32,046 nucleotides of DNA from Candidatus Omnitrophota bacterium (GTDB lineage Bacteria; Omnitrophota; Gorgyraeia; JABMRJ01). The notes under the pieces are model-generated. The model searched no databases. It was not told the origin of the DNA and saw nothing but the letters and a program-made list of their open reading frames with translations. The position numbers and the translations under genes were made by a program. The stretch's first letter is position 1. Every line of letters begins with the position of its first letter. Shown here piece after piece: positions 18,799-28,960 of the stretch. The stretch covers positions 1-32,046 of the forward strand of contig JADHWH010000020.1 in NCBI GenBank assembly GCA_016783555.1, in the 5' to 3' direction.

Positions 18799-19896
18799 TC
18801 ATATGGAATTGTATACAGTTTCGAGATTTTTCGCAACGTTGACATAGTGGTGGTGCCTCAAAGCATACTCTCTAGATTTCTCGCCTATCTCTTTTAACCT
18901 CTCAATGTTGTCTAACAAATTTTTCAGCACTTCAAAGATATTATTGATATTGGCATTTATCAGAGGGTGTTGACGGGTAATAATCCGTTCCACCTTGGGA
19001 TCAATATAGGTCACAACGGGCTTGGCCATCGATAGACATTCGATTGCTGTTGAACCGTACCATCCGGCCTTAAGCTGGTCGACTACTATGTCTGCCTGAG
19101 CTTGAAAATATTTTAACTCCTTATTAGGAATCTTGCCAAAAAAGATAAGCTCTACCCTGTAACCCTCCTCTCTCAATCTCTCAACAGCCGCTTTGATATG
19201 TCTCGTCCCTTTAATATCGCCTCTCTCCTGGCTATTTGCGAATGAGTGGTATATCCTTATTCTATCTGTTGCTGGAAGCCGAAACGGCCCGGGTATATCA
19301 TCATATTTAAGCGGCTTCCATTCATCACAATCGATCGCGTTATCCATCCATTTTATATCTTCGCAATACGCAGCTAAGTCACCGGCGGATAATTGGCGAT
19401 CGCCATACTCAAAGGCCTTCTTTAACATCTCTTTTTTACTTGGCGCCATGCAGGTTTTTTTAATATCATCCGCACATTCATAACAGGCAAAATAACTATA
19501 TTCTCCATTAGCCTCCGGTATCCTCACATCTGAGCATCCCCACCAACTAATAACTATTTTTTTACCTAATCTCTTTAGAAATTTAAGTTCGCTGAGACTC
19601 TCGCACACAGGATACGTAGGGCTCAGGAGGCCGCATCCGCTGTGAAGATGGAAAATATCATAATTTTTTGCTGCATAAAGGAAAAATTCTATCTCTCTAG
19701 TCTTTCTTGTGCGGCGTTCTTCAAACCTAGAGTCTAGATCAAAATCACAATCACGGCCATATGACCCGAATTTTCTAAAATTATAAACCATGTAATCTGC
19801 TTTGTAGCCCAACTCTCTCAAACCCTTTACATATAAGAATGGCTGATAGAGAGCCACTATTGGACAATGCAAAATTCTAGGTTTTTCTACAGACAT
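18799..19896 (-). CDS. Glycosyltransferase, GT-B fold
   Basis: 'RIYHSFANSQERGDIKGTRHIKAAVERL', 'ADIVVDQLKAGWYGSTAIECLSMAKPVVTYI'. Confidence 0.8.
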   Translation of the reverse strand: MSVEKPRILHCPIVALYQPFLYVKGLRELGYKADYMVYNFRKFGSYGRDCDFDLDSRFEERRTRKTREIEFFLYAAKNYDIFHLHSGCGLLSPTYPVCESLSELKFLKRLGKKIVISWWGCSDVRIPEANGEYSYFACYECADDIKKTCMAPSKKEMLKKAFEYGDRQLSAGDLAAYCEDIKWMDNAIDCDEWKPLKYDDIPGPFRLPATDRIRIYHSFANSQERGDIKGTRHIKAAVERLREEGYRVELIFFGKIPNKELKYFQAQADIVVDQLKAGWYGSTAIECLSMAKPVVTYIDPKVERIITRQHPLINANINNIFEVLKNLLDNIERLKEIGEKSREYALRHHHYVNVAKNLETVYNSI

Positions 19897-20678
19897 GGTC
19901 CGAAATAACCCTTTAATTTTCTAAAAAAGTTTATACCTGCGTAAAACAAAATAATATCCAGCGCAAATAAATATAGCAAACCGGCTATATTGGGTATTCT
20001 ATTATATATCACGCAAGATCTATAACCGTCGATTATTTGATAGAAAGGATTAAAAAAAGTTATCTTCTGTACAATACTGGGCATCATCTGGCGGCTATAA
20101 AAGATAGGTGTAAAGAAAAGACATAGTAAAAGTAGGCTATTTATAAGCTGCGAAACATCTCTTATAAATACCGTTACCGCAGATGTAAAGAAAGAGACTC
20201 CGAGAGTAAAGGCGACCTGCAGCAAAACTACAGGCATAAGCCAAAGAATATGAATGGTATATCTGCCGCCGCTGAAGAAGATAAGGACAAAGAGAAAAAC
20301 AGAGGAAACAAAAAGAGGGACGATTCCCATCAATGAAGAAGCTATAGGTAAAACTTCTGTTTTAAATACTGTATTTTTTACAATTTCAGAATGCATAACG
20401 ACGCCATTACACCCCGTATTCATCCCTTCAGAAATACCAAGCCATGGAGCAAGTCCGCTTATAAGCCAAACCGCGTAAGGCAATGATTCCTCACTCACCG
20501 GGACCCTGGCTTTGAATATAAAAGCAAATACAAATGTATAGATACTCAACATCAATAAGGGGTTAATAAACGCCCAGTAGACCCCGAGAATAGAACCGAT
20601 ATATCTATCCTTCAGGTTCATTTTAAAAAAATTGTAGACCATCCGCAAATCTTCTTTTGCAAAACCTAAAAGCGGCAT
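19887..20678 (-). CDS. ABC-2 type polysaccharide export permease (Wzm-like)
   Basis: 263 aa, 'DLRMVYNFFKMNLKDRYIGSILGVYWAFINPLLMLSIYTFVF', six hydrophobic segments, adjacent to a Wzt-like ATPase. Confidence 0.9.
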   Translation of the reverse strand: MPLLGFAKEDLRMVYNFFKMNLKDRYIGSILGVYWAFINPLLMLSIYTFVFAFIFKARVPVSEESLPYAVWLISGLAPWLGISEGMNTGCNGVVMHSEIVKNTVFKTEVLPIASSLMGIVPLFVSSVFLFVLIFFSGGRYTIHILWLMPVVLLQVAFTLGVSFFTSAVTVFIRDVSQLINSLLLLCLFFTPIFYSRQMMPSIVQKITFFNPFYQIIDGYRSCVIYNRIPNIAGLLYLFALDIILFYAGINFFRKLKGYFGPCL

Positions 20679-21904
20679 ATCTCCTCCTCTTTGGCTTCAT
20701 CGATATCGCAATTTACCGGCTGAAAAAAAGCAGGATTATCAAAAGAGCATTCGGGGTTATCGACTTTCAGCATGCTATATCTTGTTGCCATTGCCTCTTT
20801 TGTCTCTTTATTAAAAAGTTCGGCTTTGACTTCATAAATATTCTTTCCAAACAAAACCTTATCCATATAAATTTCAAATTCTGCTTTATCTGTGATATTT
20901 CCCAATGTAAATCCATCTTTGCTCGCCAGATTCTCCATCAACAAAATATCATCTGGTCTTATAAATGAAATTCTCAGATCGGTGTTCTTGACTCTATTTT
21001 TAGAACTAACGCTTATTCGAATTCTCATCTCCTCTCCTACGTTGAATACAAATCTCCTTTTACCCATACTGTCCAAAAAATCCAACTTTGTAATATTTAA
21101 ATCCTGACTTGATGACTGCTCTTTTATGAGCTTATCGAATCTCTTAAGAAATCCCTTCTCTTCTTCATCTTTGATAGACTCCAGGTATCGAGAGGTCACC
21201 TCTTCGGGATTGCCGTCCATAACTACCTTGCCTCTATCCAGCCATATGCATCTATTACATATCTGTTTTATATCACCCATATTGTGAGATGCCATTATCA
21301 CGATCTTTCCCTTATCGCACATCTTTCTAATCGCTGACGCCGATTTTAACATAAACTGCACGTCTCCAACAGAGAGCAACTCGTCTATTATTAAGACCTC
21401 TGGTTCAAGATAGGTAAGCATAGAAAAAGCCAGGCGCATCCTCATACCTGTAGAATAGGTCCTCACCGGCCTATCTATAAAATCTCCGATATCTGCAAAG
21501 GTTATTATATTATCTATTACCCTATTGATTATCGATTTGCTCTTACCGTTGATCTCACCGTCAAGATAAATATTTTCTCTTCCTGTTAAGTCCCCTTTTA
21601 AACCCACTCCCAAGGTCATCGTACAGGTAACTTTTCCATCTACGTTTACGCGGCCTAAAGTAGGTTGGGCCAAGCCGGCAATAGTCCGCAAAAGCGTAGT
21701 CTTGCCTGCGCCGTTCCTGCCGATTATACCGACGCGTTCCCCCTCACGAATATTAAAAGAAATGTTATCAGCGGCTATTACGTTCCCCTTGCCGTGCATT
21801 ATCTTCTCTCTTCTCCCGAAGAACGCCGTGCCTATAATAAATATGGCTTGGTCTAATAGTGAACTCTTGAAGACATTGTATAATTTTTTCACTGAAACGT
21901 GCAT
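20666..21904 (-). CDS. ABC transporter ATP-binding protein (Wzt-like) with C-terminal extension
   Basis: Walker A 'GRNGAGKTTLL', signature 'YSTGMRMRLAFS', Walker B 'VLIIDELLSVGD', H-loop 'MASHN'; about 170-aa C-terminal Wzt-type domain. Confidence 0.92.
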   Translation of the reverse strand: MHVSVKKLYNVFKSSLLDQAIFIIGTAFFGRREKIMHGKGNVIAADNISFNIREGERVGIIGRNGAGKTTLLRTIAGLAQPTLGRVNVDGKVTCTMTLGVGLKGDLTGRENIYLDGEINGKSKSIINRVIDNIITFADIGDFIDRPVRTYSTGMRMRLAFSMLTYLEPEVLIIDELLSVGDVQFMLKSASAIRKMCDKGKIVIMASHNMGDIKQICNRCIWLDRGKVVMDGNPEEVTSRYLESIKDEEEKGFLKRFDKLIKEQSSSQDLNITKLDFLDSMGKRRFVFNVGEEMRIRISVSSKNRVKNTDLRISFIRPDDILLMENLASKDGFTLGNITDKAEFEIYMDKVLFGKNIYEVKAELFNKETKEAMATRYSMLKVDNPECSFDNPAFFQPVNCDIDEAKEEEICRF

Positions 21905-23322
21905 AATAACCTCTTGATTCTATTAAGCATGCCGGATGTAAATCTTTTATAACTACGGTTCTTTATACGCGTTGTATATTTAATGCTCTTCTGCACCCTG
22001 GTCCAGATTCCGTTTTCCATTTCTTGATAAATTAATTCATTTGAACAGGGTTGCCGGCTGCAGTAAAAACATTGGAATCTATCGGTAACTTTTCCGCTTA
22101 ACATTTCATATCTCAGTCTACTAAAATTCTCGCCATTCCAAATATCTGATATGCTGGAATCATTAACATTTCCTAAAATTTCGTTCTCTCTTCGGGTATC
22201 GGTGACTCCGCATACATATGTATCGCCGTTAGAAGTAATCAAGAAATTGTGCCAAGGTAAGATACAAAAATTCTTATTCAAAAAACCGCCAAACATATTT
22301 AAAGACGAAAACTTATTATCTTTAAATACTACACAATTTTGGAGAGAAACGGTATCTACTAAATGGGCGTATTTATCAAAGGGTGTCTGCCATTGGTGCC
22401 GATTCTCTTCCATCCTCACTGCCTTTATGCCAATTTTATTCTTTTTTGTTTTAAATATTTTTCTTGCAGCTTCAACAGAAGCCGTGATTTTGTCAAAGGA
22501 TGCGCCCCTTCTAATTAACTCGTATGTCTCTTTATCAAAGCCGTCTATGCTAAAAAATAAGGCTGAAAGACCGGAATCCCTGAATTTCCTTAATAACTCC
22601 TCCGTCACAAGCTGCCCATTTGTTAGAAGCGATACATATATCTTATGCTTGGTAAATACCTCTATTATCTTTGTAATCTCAGGATTTAGTAACGCCTCCC
22701 CCCTGTAAGAGAGTTCCACCATTGGTTTCACCGGCCACTCATTTATCTCTTCTGCTATTTTTTTCGTCAAATCTACGGACAACATTAAAGTACCTTTGTC
22801 TTTCTTCGATAGAAAATAGGTTTGGTAATTACACATTCTGCATTTGAGGTTGCACAAGGGTGTAGGTTCCAAATTAATAGTACGTGGATATTTATATTTA
22901 TCTAAATTACTGCCTACGTATTTAACCAGCAATTCTTCTTCAAAATCCAAAACTACTCTTTTATTAAGATGTTTCATATTTAATGTGGCGTCAGGTAAAA
23001 AATCAACTCTTTTACCGATATCCATCTTCTTTAAATACCCGGATGGTATATATTCCCACGCTACCTCAGGCCGCAATATACAACTTAAATCTGCATGTAT
23101 ATAGCTATCAGGGTAGTCGGATATCTTATTATAAAAGTAATTTAGAAACCCATAAAACGAATCGTCAGCGTGTGTAGCGCAAATTATAGAATTTCCTGCA
23201 TTGCTTTTTAAAATATCTTCGAATCTACATAGAAAATCAAACCTGACATTTCTTTCTGAAAGAAATCTTCTTGTCTTTCTTCCCGGGAACTTATTTTTAA
23301 AGAAAATTATGGTCCGTGCCAT
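21889..23322 (-). CDS. Radical SAM/SPASM domain protein with long N-terminal extension
   Basis: 'TPLCNLKCRMCNYQ' (CxxxCxxC); C-terminal 'NFCILPWHNFLITSNGDTYVCG...CFYCSRQPC' SPASM-type cysteines. Confidence 0.9.
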   Translation of the reverse strand: MARTIIFFKNKFPGRKTRRFLSERNVRFDFLCRFEDILKSNAGNSIICATHADDSFYGFLNYFYNKISDYPDSYIHADLSCILRPEVAWEYIPSGYLKKMDIGKRVDFLPDATLNMKHLNKRVVLDFEEELLVKYVGSNLDKYKYPRTINLEPTPLCNLKCRMCNYQTYFLSKKDKGTLMLSVDLTKKIAEEINEWPVKPMVELSYRGEALLNPEITKIIEVFTKHKIYVSLLTNGQLVTEELLRKFRDSGLSALFFSIDGFDKETYELIRRGASFDKITASVEAARKIFKTKKNKIGIKAVRMEENRHQWQTPFDKYAHLVDTVSLQNCVVFKDNKFSSLNMFGGFLNKNFCILPWHNFLITSNGDTYVCGVTDTRRENEILGNVNDSSISDIWNGENFSRLRYEMLSGKVTDRFQCFYCSRQPCSNELIYQEMENGIWTRVQKSIKYTTRIKNRSYKRFTSGMLNRIKRLLCTFQ

Positions 23323-24773
23323 CGGAAATTAGTATAAATGTTATGGTGTTTTTCAGTATAGATAGAAATGTTTCCATCCACTTCGTAATAACCACAGCCT
23401 GTATGCCACATATCGCATCCGGCGCATACCGGATGCATCGGAAGCGAGCCGTCATCCAAAAGCATGCTATTCCTAAACTTTTTTAGATTGCCGCCATTCC
23501 ATATTTCAGGTAATCTTGATAACTTTAGATCACCCAGCATCATCTCAGAATTATAGTCTCTGCAACAAGCAGAAACTAGACCATCGGTGGATATGACTTG
23601 CATTTGATACGGTTGAATACATGCGAATCTCTCATCGGGCAGATGCAATTCATAAGATTTATACTGCTTTTCTGTCGCAGGGTCGGACCAAAGCATAGTT
23701 ACTATACCAGCAACCTTTGGCATCCATCTCTTACGAAACATACCAAATTCTTCTTCATTTAAGTTAGGCATTAAAAGATACAATAAATTTAAAGGCTTAT
23801 TATAACTAGACATCAATCTTGCGCATTTTTCTATATTTCTGATCGTTTTATAAAAATCTCCGTTTGGTACTATTTTTTTATAAGTCTCTTCTTTAAACGC
23901 ATCTATGCTTATGGAAAGCGAAGAGAGGCCGGAATCCAGCATAGATTTAAGAATATCTTTTGTTAACAGAGTACCGTTTGATGTATGCGAAAAACGCATT
24001 CTTTTTTTACGCAAATATTTGACGGCATCAAAAAACCCTGGATGGAGAATGCTCTCCCCGGAGATAGATAGATATACCATAGTACGGGGATAAGCGTTTT
24101 CTACGATCTTTTTAAACATATTGATATCCATATCTAAAGGCTTATTCCTCCAGCCCATTCTCCCGCTCGCATCAGGTTTGTGATATGGGCATTTGACACA
24201 GCTTAAATTACATCTATGAGTTAAATCGCAGCTGTAACTTGGTGAATATGGCGGACAACTACTTTTAAGAAAATAATGCTTCCTAAATTTATTTGTAATC
24301 CAATATCTGTGCATATTTCCTGTAAATTCAGGCGCGCCATTAAATAAAGCATTCCGCAGATATTTTTTTTCCTGACGAATGACGTTTTTGAAAAAACGAT
24401 ATGTAATTTTTTCAATGAAAAATTTTTGAATTATCTCTTTTCCGTCAGAAAAATAATAACTTCTATCCTGCGATTTATTGATAAAATCTATTATGAGCTC
24501 CTTTAATATCTGATCCTTCTCATGTATGTAAATAATCTCTGTCTCTTTCCCGAAGCGGTTAAAGATATATTTTATTAATTCAAAACGACTGATCAGGTGG
24601 CGTATGAGCAAAAATTTTTCTTTTCCATGTACAAATTTCCAATATATGCCGTTCCTGCTTATTCCTATAGCGATATTAGCGAAGGGTTTTAGAGAATCGA
24701 GGGTCTCTCCAAAATTATCTCGGCCATATTTATATAAAATTACTAGTCTCTTCATTGGATTAGCCTCTTCCAA
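23307..24773 (-). CDS. Radical SAM/SPASM domain protein with long N-terminal extension
   Basis: 'THRCNLSCVKCPYH' (CxxxCxxC); C-terminal 'CIQPYQMQVISTDGLVSACCRDYNSEMMLGDL...HPVCAGCDMWHTGC'. Confidence 0.9.
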   Translation of the reverse strand: MEEANPMKRLVILYKYGRDNFGETLDSLKPFANIAIGISRNGIYWKFVHGKEKFLLIRHLISRFELIKYIFNRFGKETEIIYIHEKDQILKELIIDFINKSQDRSYYFSDGKEIIQKFFIEKITYRFFKNVIRQEKKYLRNALFNGAPEFTGNMHRYWITNKFRKHYFLKSSCPPYSPSYSCDLTHRCNLSCVKCPYHKPDASGRMGWRNKPLDMDINMFKKIVENAYPRTMVYLSISGESILHPGFFDAVKYLRKKRMRFSHTSNGTLLTKDILKSMLDSGLSSLSISIDAFKEETYKKIVPNGDFYKTIRNIEKCARLMSSYNKPLNLLYLLMPNLNEEEFGMFRKRWMPKVAGIVTMLWSDPATEKQYKSYELHLPDERFACIQPYQMQVISTDGLVSACCRDYNSEMMLGDLKLSRLPEIWNGGNLKKFRNSMLLDDGSLPMHPVCAGCDMWHTGCGYYEVDGNISIYTEKHHNIYTNFRWHGP

Positions 24774-25990
24774 ACCAGATCTTTTCTTAAAATAGGGTAT
24801 TTTGTATTAGTTGTTCCCTCATCTCTTTCTCTTTTGTCTTCCACCCTAAATCTTGCGTTCGAATCGTCTAAATAAGTCTTTGTATCATAAATCAATCTGA
24901 TCCCATCTGTCTTTAATGGCGTAATATAAAGCGCGAACTTGTAATCGCCGGGGTAGAGATATAATGGAGAGAACCTTAATCTGATCTTCTTTGGTTGGTA
25001 TAATTTTTCTCCGGGAGGAAATACCGCTTCTGATTTTGAGGCAAAGCACCATTCTTTACTGCCTGTCCTTAGGACATTAAAATAGACTCTATAATCCCTG
25101 ACTGGAGAAAAGAGTTTTAAATCAACATCAACGGTCAGGCTATTCTCCTCATATTTGCAGTTACATTCAATGATTTCAATGAACTTTTTATAAATCGCCG
25201 GGTCAAAACTGTAAAGATTCAACAGGTCTTCTTCGGAATTGCTATTGGAATAAAGCTTCCCGATGGTCTGCTGGATATAATCATCCAATACCTTCTCGCT
25301 ATCGCCGAAGTTAACCACCCTCCCATCCTTAAGCCAAAGGAGTTTGTTGCATAACTTTTTTAAAAAAGCCCAGTTATGGGACACGAATATAAAAGTTCCT
25401 CCTTTTTCAGCAAGTTTCAAAAATCTTCTATAACATTTCCCTATAAAATACTCGTCTCCTACATATATAAATTCATCAATAAGATACACATCTGCAGGAA
25501 CACTCGTAATAACAGAGAATAGCAGTCTCATTAACATTCCGGATGAATAGCTATTGATATGCCTATGCCTCCAATCTTCTAATTCTGAAAATTCAAATAT
25601 ATCATCCATTACTCTTAAGGCATCATCTTCAGACACACCGTAAATAGCAAGAAATCTTCTCGCTGTTTCCTCTCCGGTTAAAAAGAGATTTTTAAGGGGG
25701 AATTCTGCGCCGAGAACTGAAAATTTACTTCCATCTACCACCACTTTCCCCGTATGTTCTAGGATCCCGCTTAATACCCTTAAAAGCGTGGTTTTGCCTG
25801 AACCATTTAATCCTATAATTCCCAGCTTATCTCCCTTTTTTAATGAAAAACAGATATCTGACAGCGCATGAAATGTAGGAAGAGAATTTTTGTCTATAAA
25901 TACTCTGAAAATATCTGAGCTTTTATCTAATAGATAATAGTATTTGTTTACTTTGTCTGCGAAAACATTTATATTGTCTTTTACAGCCAT
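24752..25990 (-). CDS. ABC transporter ATP-binding protein (Wzt-like), second copy
   Basis: Walker A 'GLNGSGKTTLL', signature 'YSSGMLMRLLFS', Walker B 'VYLIDEFIYVGD', H-loop 'FVSHN'; C-terminal extension. Confidence 0.9.
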   Translation of the reverse strand: MAVKDNINVFADKVNKYYYLLDKSSDIFRVFIDKNSLPTFHALSDICFSLKKGDKLGIIGLNGSGKTTLLRVLSGILEHTGKVVVDGSKFSVLGAEFPLKNLFLTGEETARRFLAIYGVSEDDALRVMDDIFEFSELEDWRHRHINSYSSGMLMRLLFSVITSVPADVYLIDEFIYVGDEYFIGKCYRRFLKLAEKGGTFIFVSHNWAFLKKLCNKLLWLKDGRVVNFGDSEKVLDDYIQQTIGKLYSNSNSEEDLLNLYSFDPAIYKKFIEIIECNCKYEENSLTVDVDLKLFSPVRDYRVYFNVLRTGSKEWCFASKSEAVFPPGEKLYQPKKIRLRFSPLYLYPGDYKFALYITPLKTDGIRLIYDTKTYLDDSNARFRVEDKRERDEGTTNTKYPILRKDLVWKRLIQ

Positions 25991-26970
25991 CTTATATCAC
26001 CGGTTACTACATGCCTTTTTAAATTAAACCATACATCAGGAAACAACGACCAGACAATACAGTCTTTGCAAAGCTCTACGCTGTCATATCTATTATCACA
26101 ATGCAATTCTCTCAACCGCCTCAACTTTTCACCTTTCCATATAGACTCAAAGCCTTGTTTCAATATATTGCCGAGGGGATCTCTGTCGCCTGTTACATGT
26201 ACAAAACATTTGGAGACATCGCCGTTAGGTTCGATCTTTGTCGCATACCAAAGCCAGATACATGGATAGCGTTTTGAAGGTATCTTCTGTCCTTCTGCGG
26301 GTGTAACTTCATTTCTATCCACCATGCCGGCCCAATTGCCATAATTACGCACCGTAGCATCGTCAGTAATGCCGGACCAACGTCTTATAAAATCATCAAA
26401 TTCGCGGGATAGCTCTTTTATTCCTATAATATGCGTGGTTATCTTTAAATGCTTTGCGGACCGCTTATTGCGGATCCTGACCAACATCTCTAGATTTCTG
26501 CATATCTGGCCGTAATTATCGGCGCCTGTAAGCCACTTATAGGATTTTTCTGTGCCGGCATTCAAAGAGAAGGACAAATGGTCGATCCCGCTATCTACGA
26601 TCTCTTCACATCTTTTGCGGTCTAAAAACGCGCCGTTTGTAGCTACTATGATACAGGCCTTAGGGCATAATCTTCTTGCCGTGGATAAATATTCAAACGA
26701 TTTCGGATGCATGAATGTCTCGCCATAAGCGCTTATTTCAAGGTTGCAGGAACGATCGCCCAGTTCCATACAGGCCCTTTCAAAAATCTTGTCTGTAATG
26801 TATCTCTCTTTCTTGGGGGGAGTTCCATACATAGGACACATCCTGCATTTCCTATTGCATTTATATTCGCCCAAGGAGATGCTATAGGAATAAGGAAAAT
26901 CGGGCCTTAAGTAACGTTTGCGTTCTATTATTTTTTTTATCGCGCTTAAATTATGTATATTTATTCCCAA
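25981..26970 (-). CDS. Radical SAM/SPASM domain protein
   Basis: 'LGEYKCNRKCRMCPMYG' (CxxxCxxC), SPASM 'CIWLWYATKIEPNGDVSKCFV...CKDCIVW'. Track start is 26988; a TTG at 26970 has AGGAG 6 nt upstream and is a better start. Confidence 0.88.
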   Translation of the reverse strand: MGINIHNLSAIKKIIERKRYLRPDFPYSYSISLGEYKCNRKCRMCPMYGTPPKKERYITDKIFERACMELGDRSCNLEISAYGETFMHPKSFEYLSTARRLCPKACIIVATNGAFLDRKRCEEIVDSGIDHLSFSLNAGTEKSYKWLTGADNYGQICRNLEMLVRIRNKRSAKHLKITTHIIGIKELSREFDDFIRRWSGITDDATVRNYGNWAGMVDRNEVTPAEGQKIPSKRYPCIWLWYATKIEPNGDVSKCFVHVTGDRDPLGNILKQGFESIWKGEKLRRLRELHCDNRYDSVELCKDCIVWSLFPDVWFNLKRHVVTGDIRWL

Positions 26971-27667
26971 GTTTTTCTCCTGATACAATCTTTCTCGCCT
27001 GCTCGGCTCCGATATTAAAGATACAATCTATTATAGATAAGCCCTTCACAAATTCTTTTGTATTAAACTGCTCATATACAGGGTGATTAAAATCTTGATA
27101 AATCAACTTTACGTCTCCGGCAAATATATTATCTACTTGGTATCCGGATGCCCCCCCGCCGCATAAATAGGTATCTCCTTTTACCTTCTTCACAATCTCT
27201 ATAAGCAATCTTGTAGATCTTTCACCTGTCTGCAAACCGTTCTGAATAATAAATCTAGGCGCGGTGATCTTTAGAAGTTTGCAAATTAATTTAATGGTTT
27301 GAATATTGTATTTTGAAAGGTTGCATTCATCAGCTAAAATCATCTTTTTTATCTCTTTCCAGCTTTCATTGAAACGCGGCGCCTTTTTATAGCTGTGCTC
27401 AATGGCGCGCACTGTCTTTACTTTCCAGTCTGAACCAACATCCATGGCAATATCTTTTATTAACATTTTGCTTCTTTGTCTCTTAATCGGGCAGGTAACC
27501 CATCTTTCCTGCCCTGAGATCACCATCTTTACTCTGTTTACCCAGCAGCCTTTACCCGTCATGGGATATTGCACGTCATCCATAAACACGAAGACTTCGC
27601 TTTTTGCTATCTTATTAAAGTATCCCAGCCACGGAAAGAAATTGGGTTGATGTATTGCCACTATCAT
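26951..27667 (-). CDS. WbqC-like family protein
   Basis: 'MIVAIHQPNFFPWLGYFNKIAKSEVFVFMDDVQYPMTGKGCWVNRVKM' matches the WbqC-like family opening. Confidence 0.88.
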   Translation of the reverse strand: MIVAIHQPNFFPWLGYFNKIAKSEVFVFMDDVQYPMTGKGCWVNRVKMVISGQERWVTCPIKRQRSKMLIKDIAMDVGSDWKVKTVRAIEHSYKKAPRFNESWKEIKKMILADECNLSKYNIQTIKLICKLLKITAPRFIIQNGLQTGERSTRLLIEIVKKVKGDTYLCGGGASGYQVDNIFAGDVKLIYQDFNHPVYEQFNTKEFVKGLSIIDCIFNIGAEQARKIVSGEKLGNKYT

Positions 27668-28215
27668 AAATTCTTATCCTTCAATATGCCCATAATCACT
27701 ATGTCTTTATAAATACCGTCGATACAGGCCGCTTTCCTCATTATGCCTTCAACGTTAAAACCTGCCTTTATATACGAACGTATAGCCCTTCTATTATCTT
27801 CGAAGACAAAACAAGATACCCTCTTCAACTTTAAATACTTCCATGCATGCCGCAATAAGAGACCAACGGCCTCAGTACCATATCCTTTAGATAAGAAGCG
27901 TCTATCTCCTATTCTAATCTGCAATTCAGCACTTCTGTATATCCTGTTTATCTTCGTTAACTTGCAGCAACCTATAATCCTATCATCTTTGGACCTTATG
28001 CCAAAGATTGATGTACTCTTATCTTTCGATATCTTTCCCCACCATTTCATATGTTCCTGCCAGCTAATAGGTCTATAAGAATTACTCAATTTAACCAAAT
28101 CGGGGTTATTTATCCATTCAAATAGTTTTTTTAAATCATCTTTCTTTATGGGAGAAAGGATTATTCTTGGCCTATTAATCCTCTTCTGTTTGGTCCTTAT
28201 CTTAATATCAATCAT
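27664..28215 (-). CDS. GNAT-family N-acetyltransferase (RimJ/RimL-like)
   Basis: 'LSPIKKDDLKKLFEWINNPDLVK', 'GYGTEAVGLLLRHAWKYLKLKRVSCFVFEDNRRAIRSYIKAGF'. The 28302 start in the ORF track would overlap the upstream gene by 95 nt; the internal ATG at 28215 gives an 8-nt overlap with a purine-rich SD. Confidence 0.85.
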   Translation of the reverse strand: MIDIKIRTKQKRINRPRIILSPIKKDDLKKLFEWINNPDLVKLSNSYRPISWQEHMKWWGKISKDKSTSIFGIRSKDDRIIGCCKLTKINRIYRSAELQIRIGDRRFLSKGYGTEAVGLLLRHAWKYLKLKRVSCFVFEDNRRAIRSYIKAGFNVEGIMRKAACIDGIYKDIVIMGILKDKNL

Positions 28216-28960
28216 AACCGATATTCTCTCTTCCAAAATCCCCGAGTAATTTATTATAACTTTTATAGGTAGATCTCCTTCTTCCTTCAACGCATCGTAC
28301 AATTCTCTCCCATGGCGATACTGCGCTTCTCTGCCACCAGCCAGGATGAATAAGTATATGCATCTTATCGTATCTTCTATCCTTTAGTAGATCGCTTAAT
28401 CTTCTATATCTCCAATAGCCATTAGAATCTGAAATATATTTCATCTTATTCATAAAAAAGCCGTTATAAACATTTATTAAACCTGCTATTCTAAAGTTAA
28501 CTATATTAAGTTCTTTTTTAAGAGGGTTATGGAAGGAGAAGATGTCTATCTTTGTCCCAAGTCTCTTTTCTACTATATCCTTTTCATATAGAATATAGTC
28601 TTCTAATTTTTTAAAGGGCTTAATATTGTACAAAGAAGAATCGAAATGAAGCCCGATAGAATGTTTCAACTTCTTTATCTTTAAAAATGTATCTTTGACT
28701 TCGCGTTCAAAAATATTGTAAAAGAAACTTCCTAATTGAACACAGTACGTCGCTCTTATACCCATATTATTCTCAATCTCTGCCAATGCCAAAGCCCTGT
28801 GCGGTGAAAAATCCACATCGTGCCGCAAGATTATATATTTATCTTTAGCCCTATCTGCTTCTTTGTAAGAGATGAACCTATAATTATTAGATTTTGCTAA
28901 ATTTAAAATCTTCTTATAATTCTTTTCCGTAAAATCAGAAAAATTATAGACTTTTTTCAT
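28208..28960 (-). CDS. Polysaccharide-deacetylase-like protein
   Basis: 'YIILRHDVDFSPHRALALAEIENNMGIRATYCVQ', 'HSIGLHFDSS', 'MHILIHPGWW'. Confidence 0.8.
   Translation of the reverse strand: MKKVYNFSDFTEKNYKKILNLAKSNNYRFISYKEADRAKDKYIILRHDVDFSPHRALALAEIENNMGIRATYCVQLGSFFYNIFEREVKDTFLKIKKLKHSIGLHFDSSLYNIKPFKKLEDYILYEKDIVEKRLGTKIDIFSFHNPLKKELNIVNFRIAGLINVYNGFFMNKMKYISDSNGYWRYRRLSDLLKDRRYDKMHILIHPGWWQRSAVSPWERIVRCVEGRRRSTYKSYNKLLGDFGRENIGYD

Noticed and set aside
22151-22708. Plus-strand ORF of 185 aa inside the radical SAM gene
   Set aside because: Fully antisense to a protein with clear CxxxCxxC and SPASM motifs; no family features.
28216-28302. Long 95-nt overlap between the GNAT and deacetylase-like genes
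   Set aside because: Explained by an over-extended start; ATG at 28215 gives a normal 8-nt overlap.
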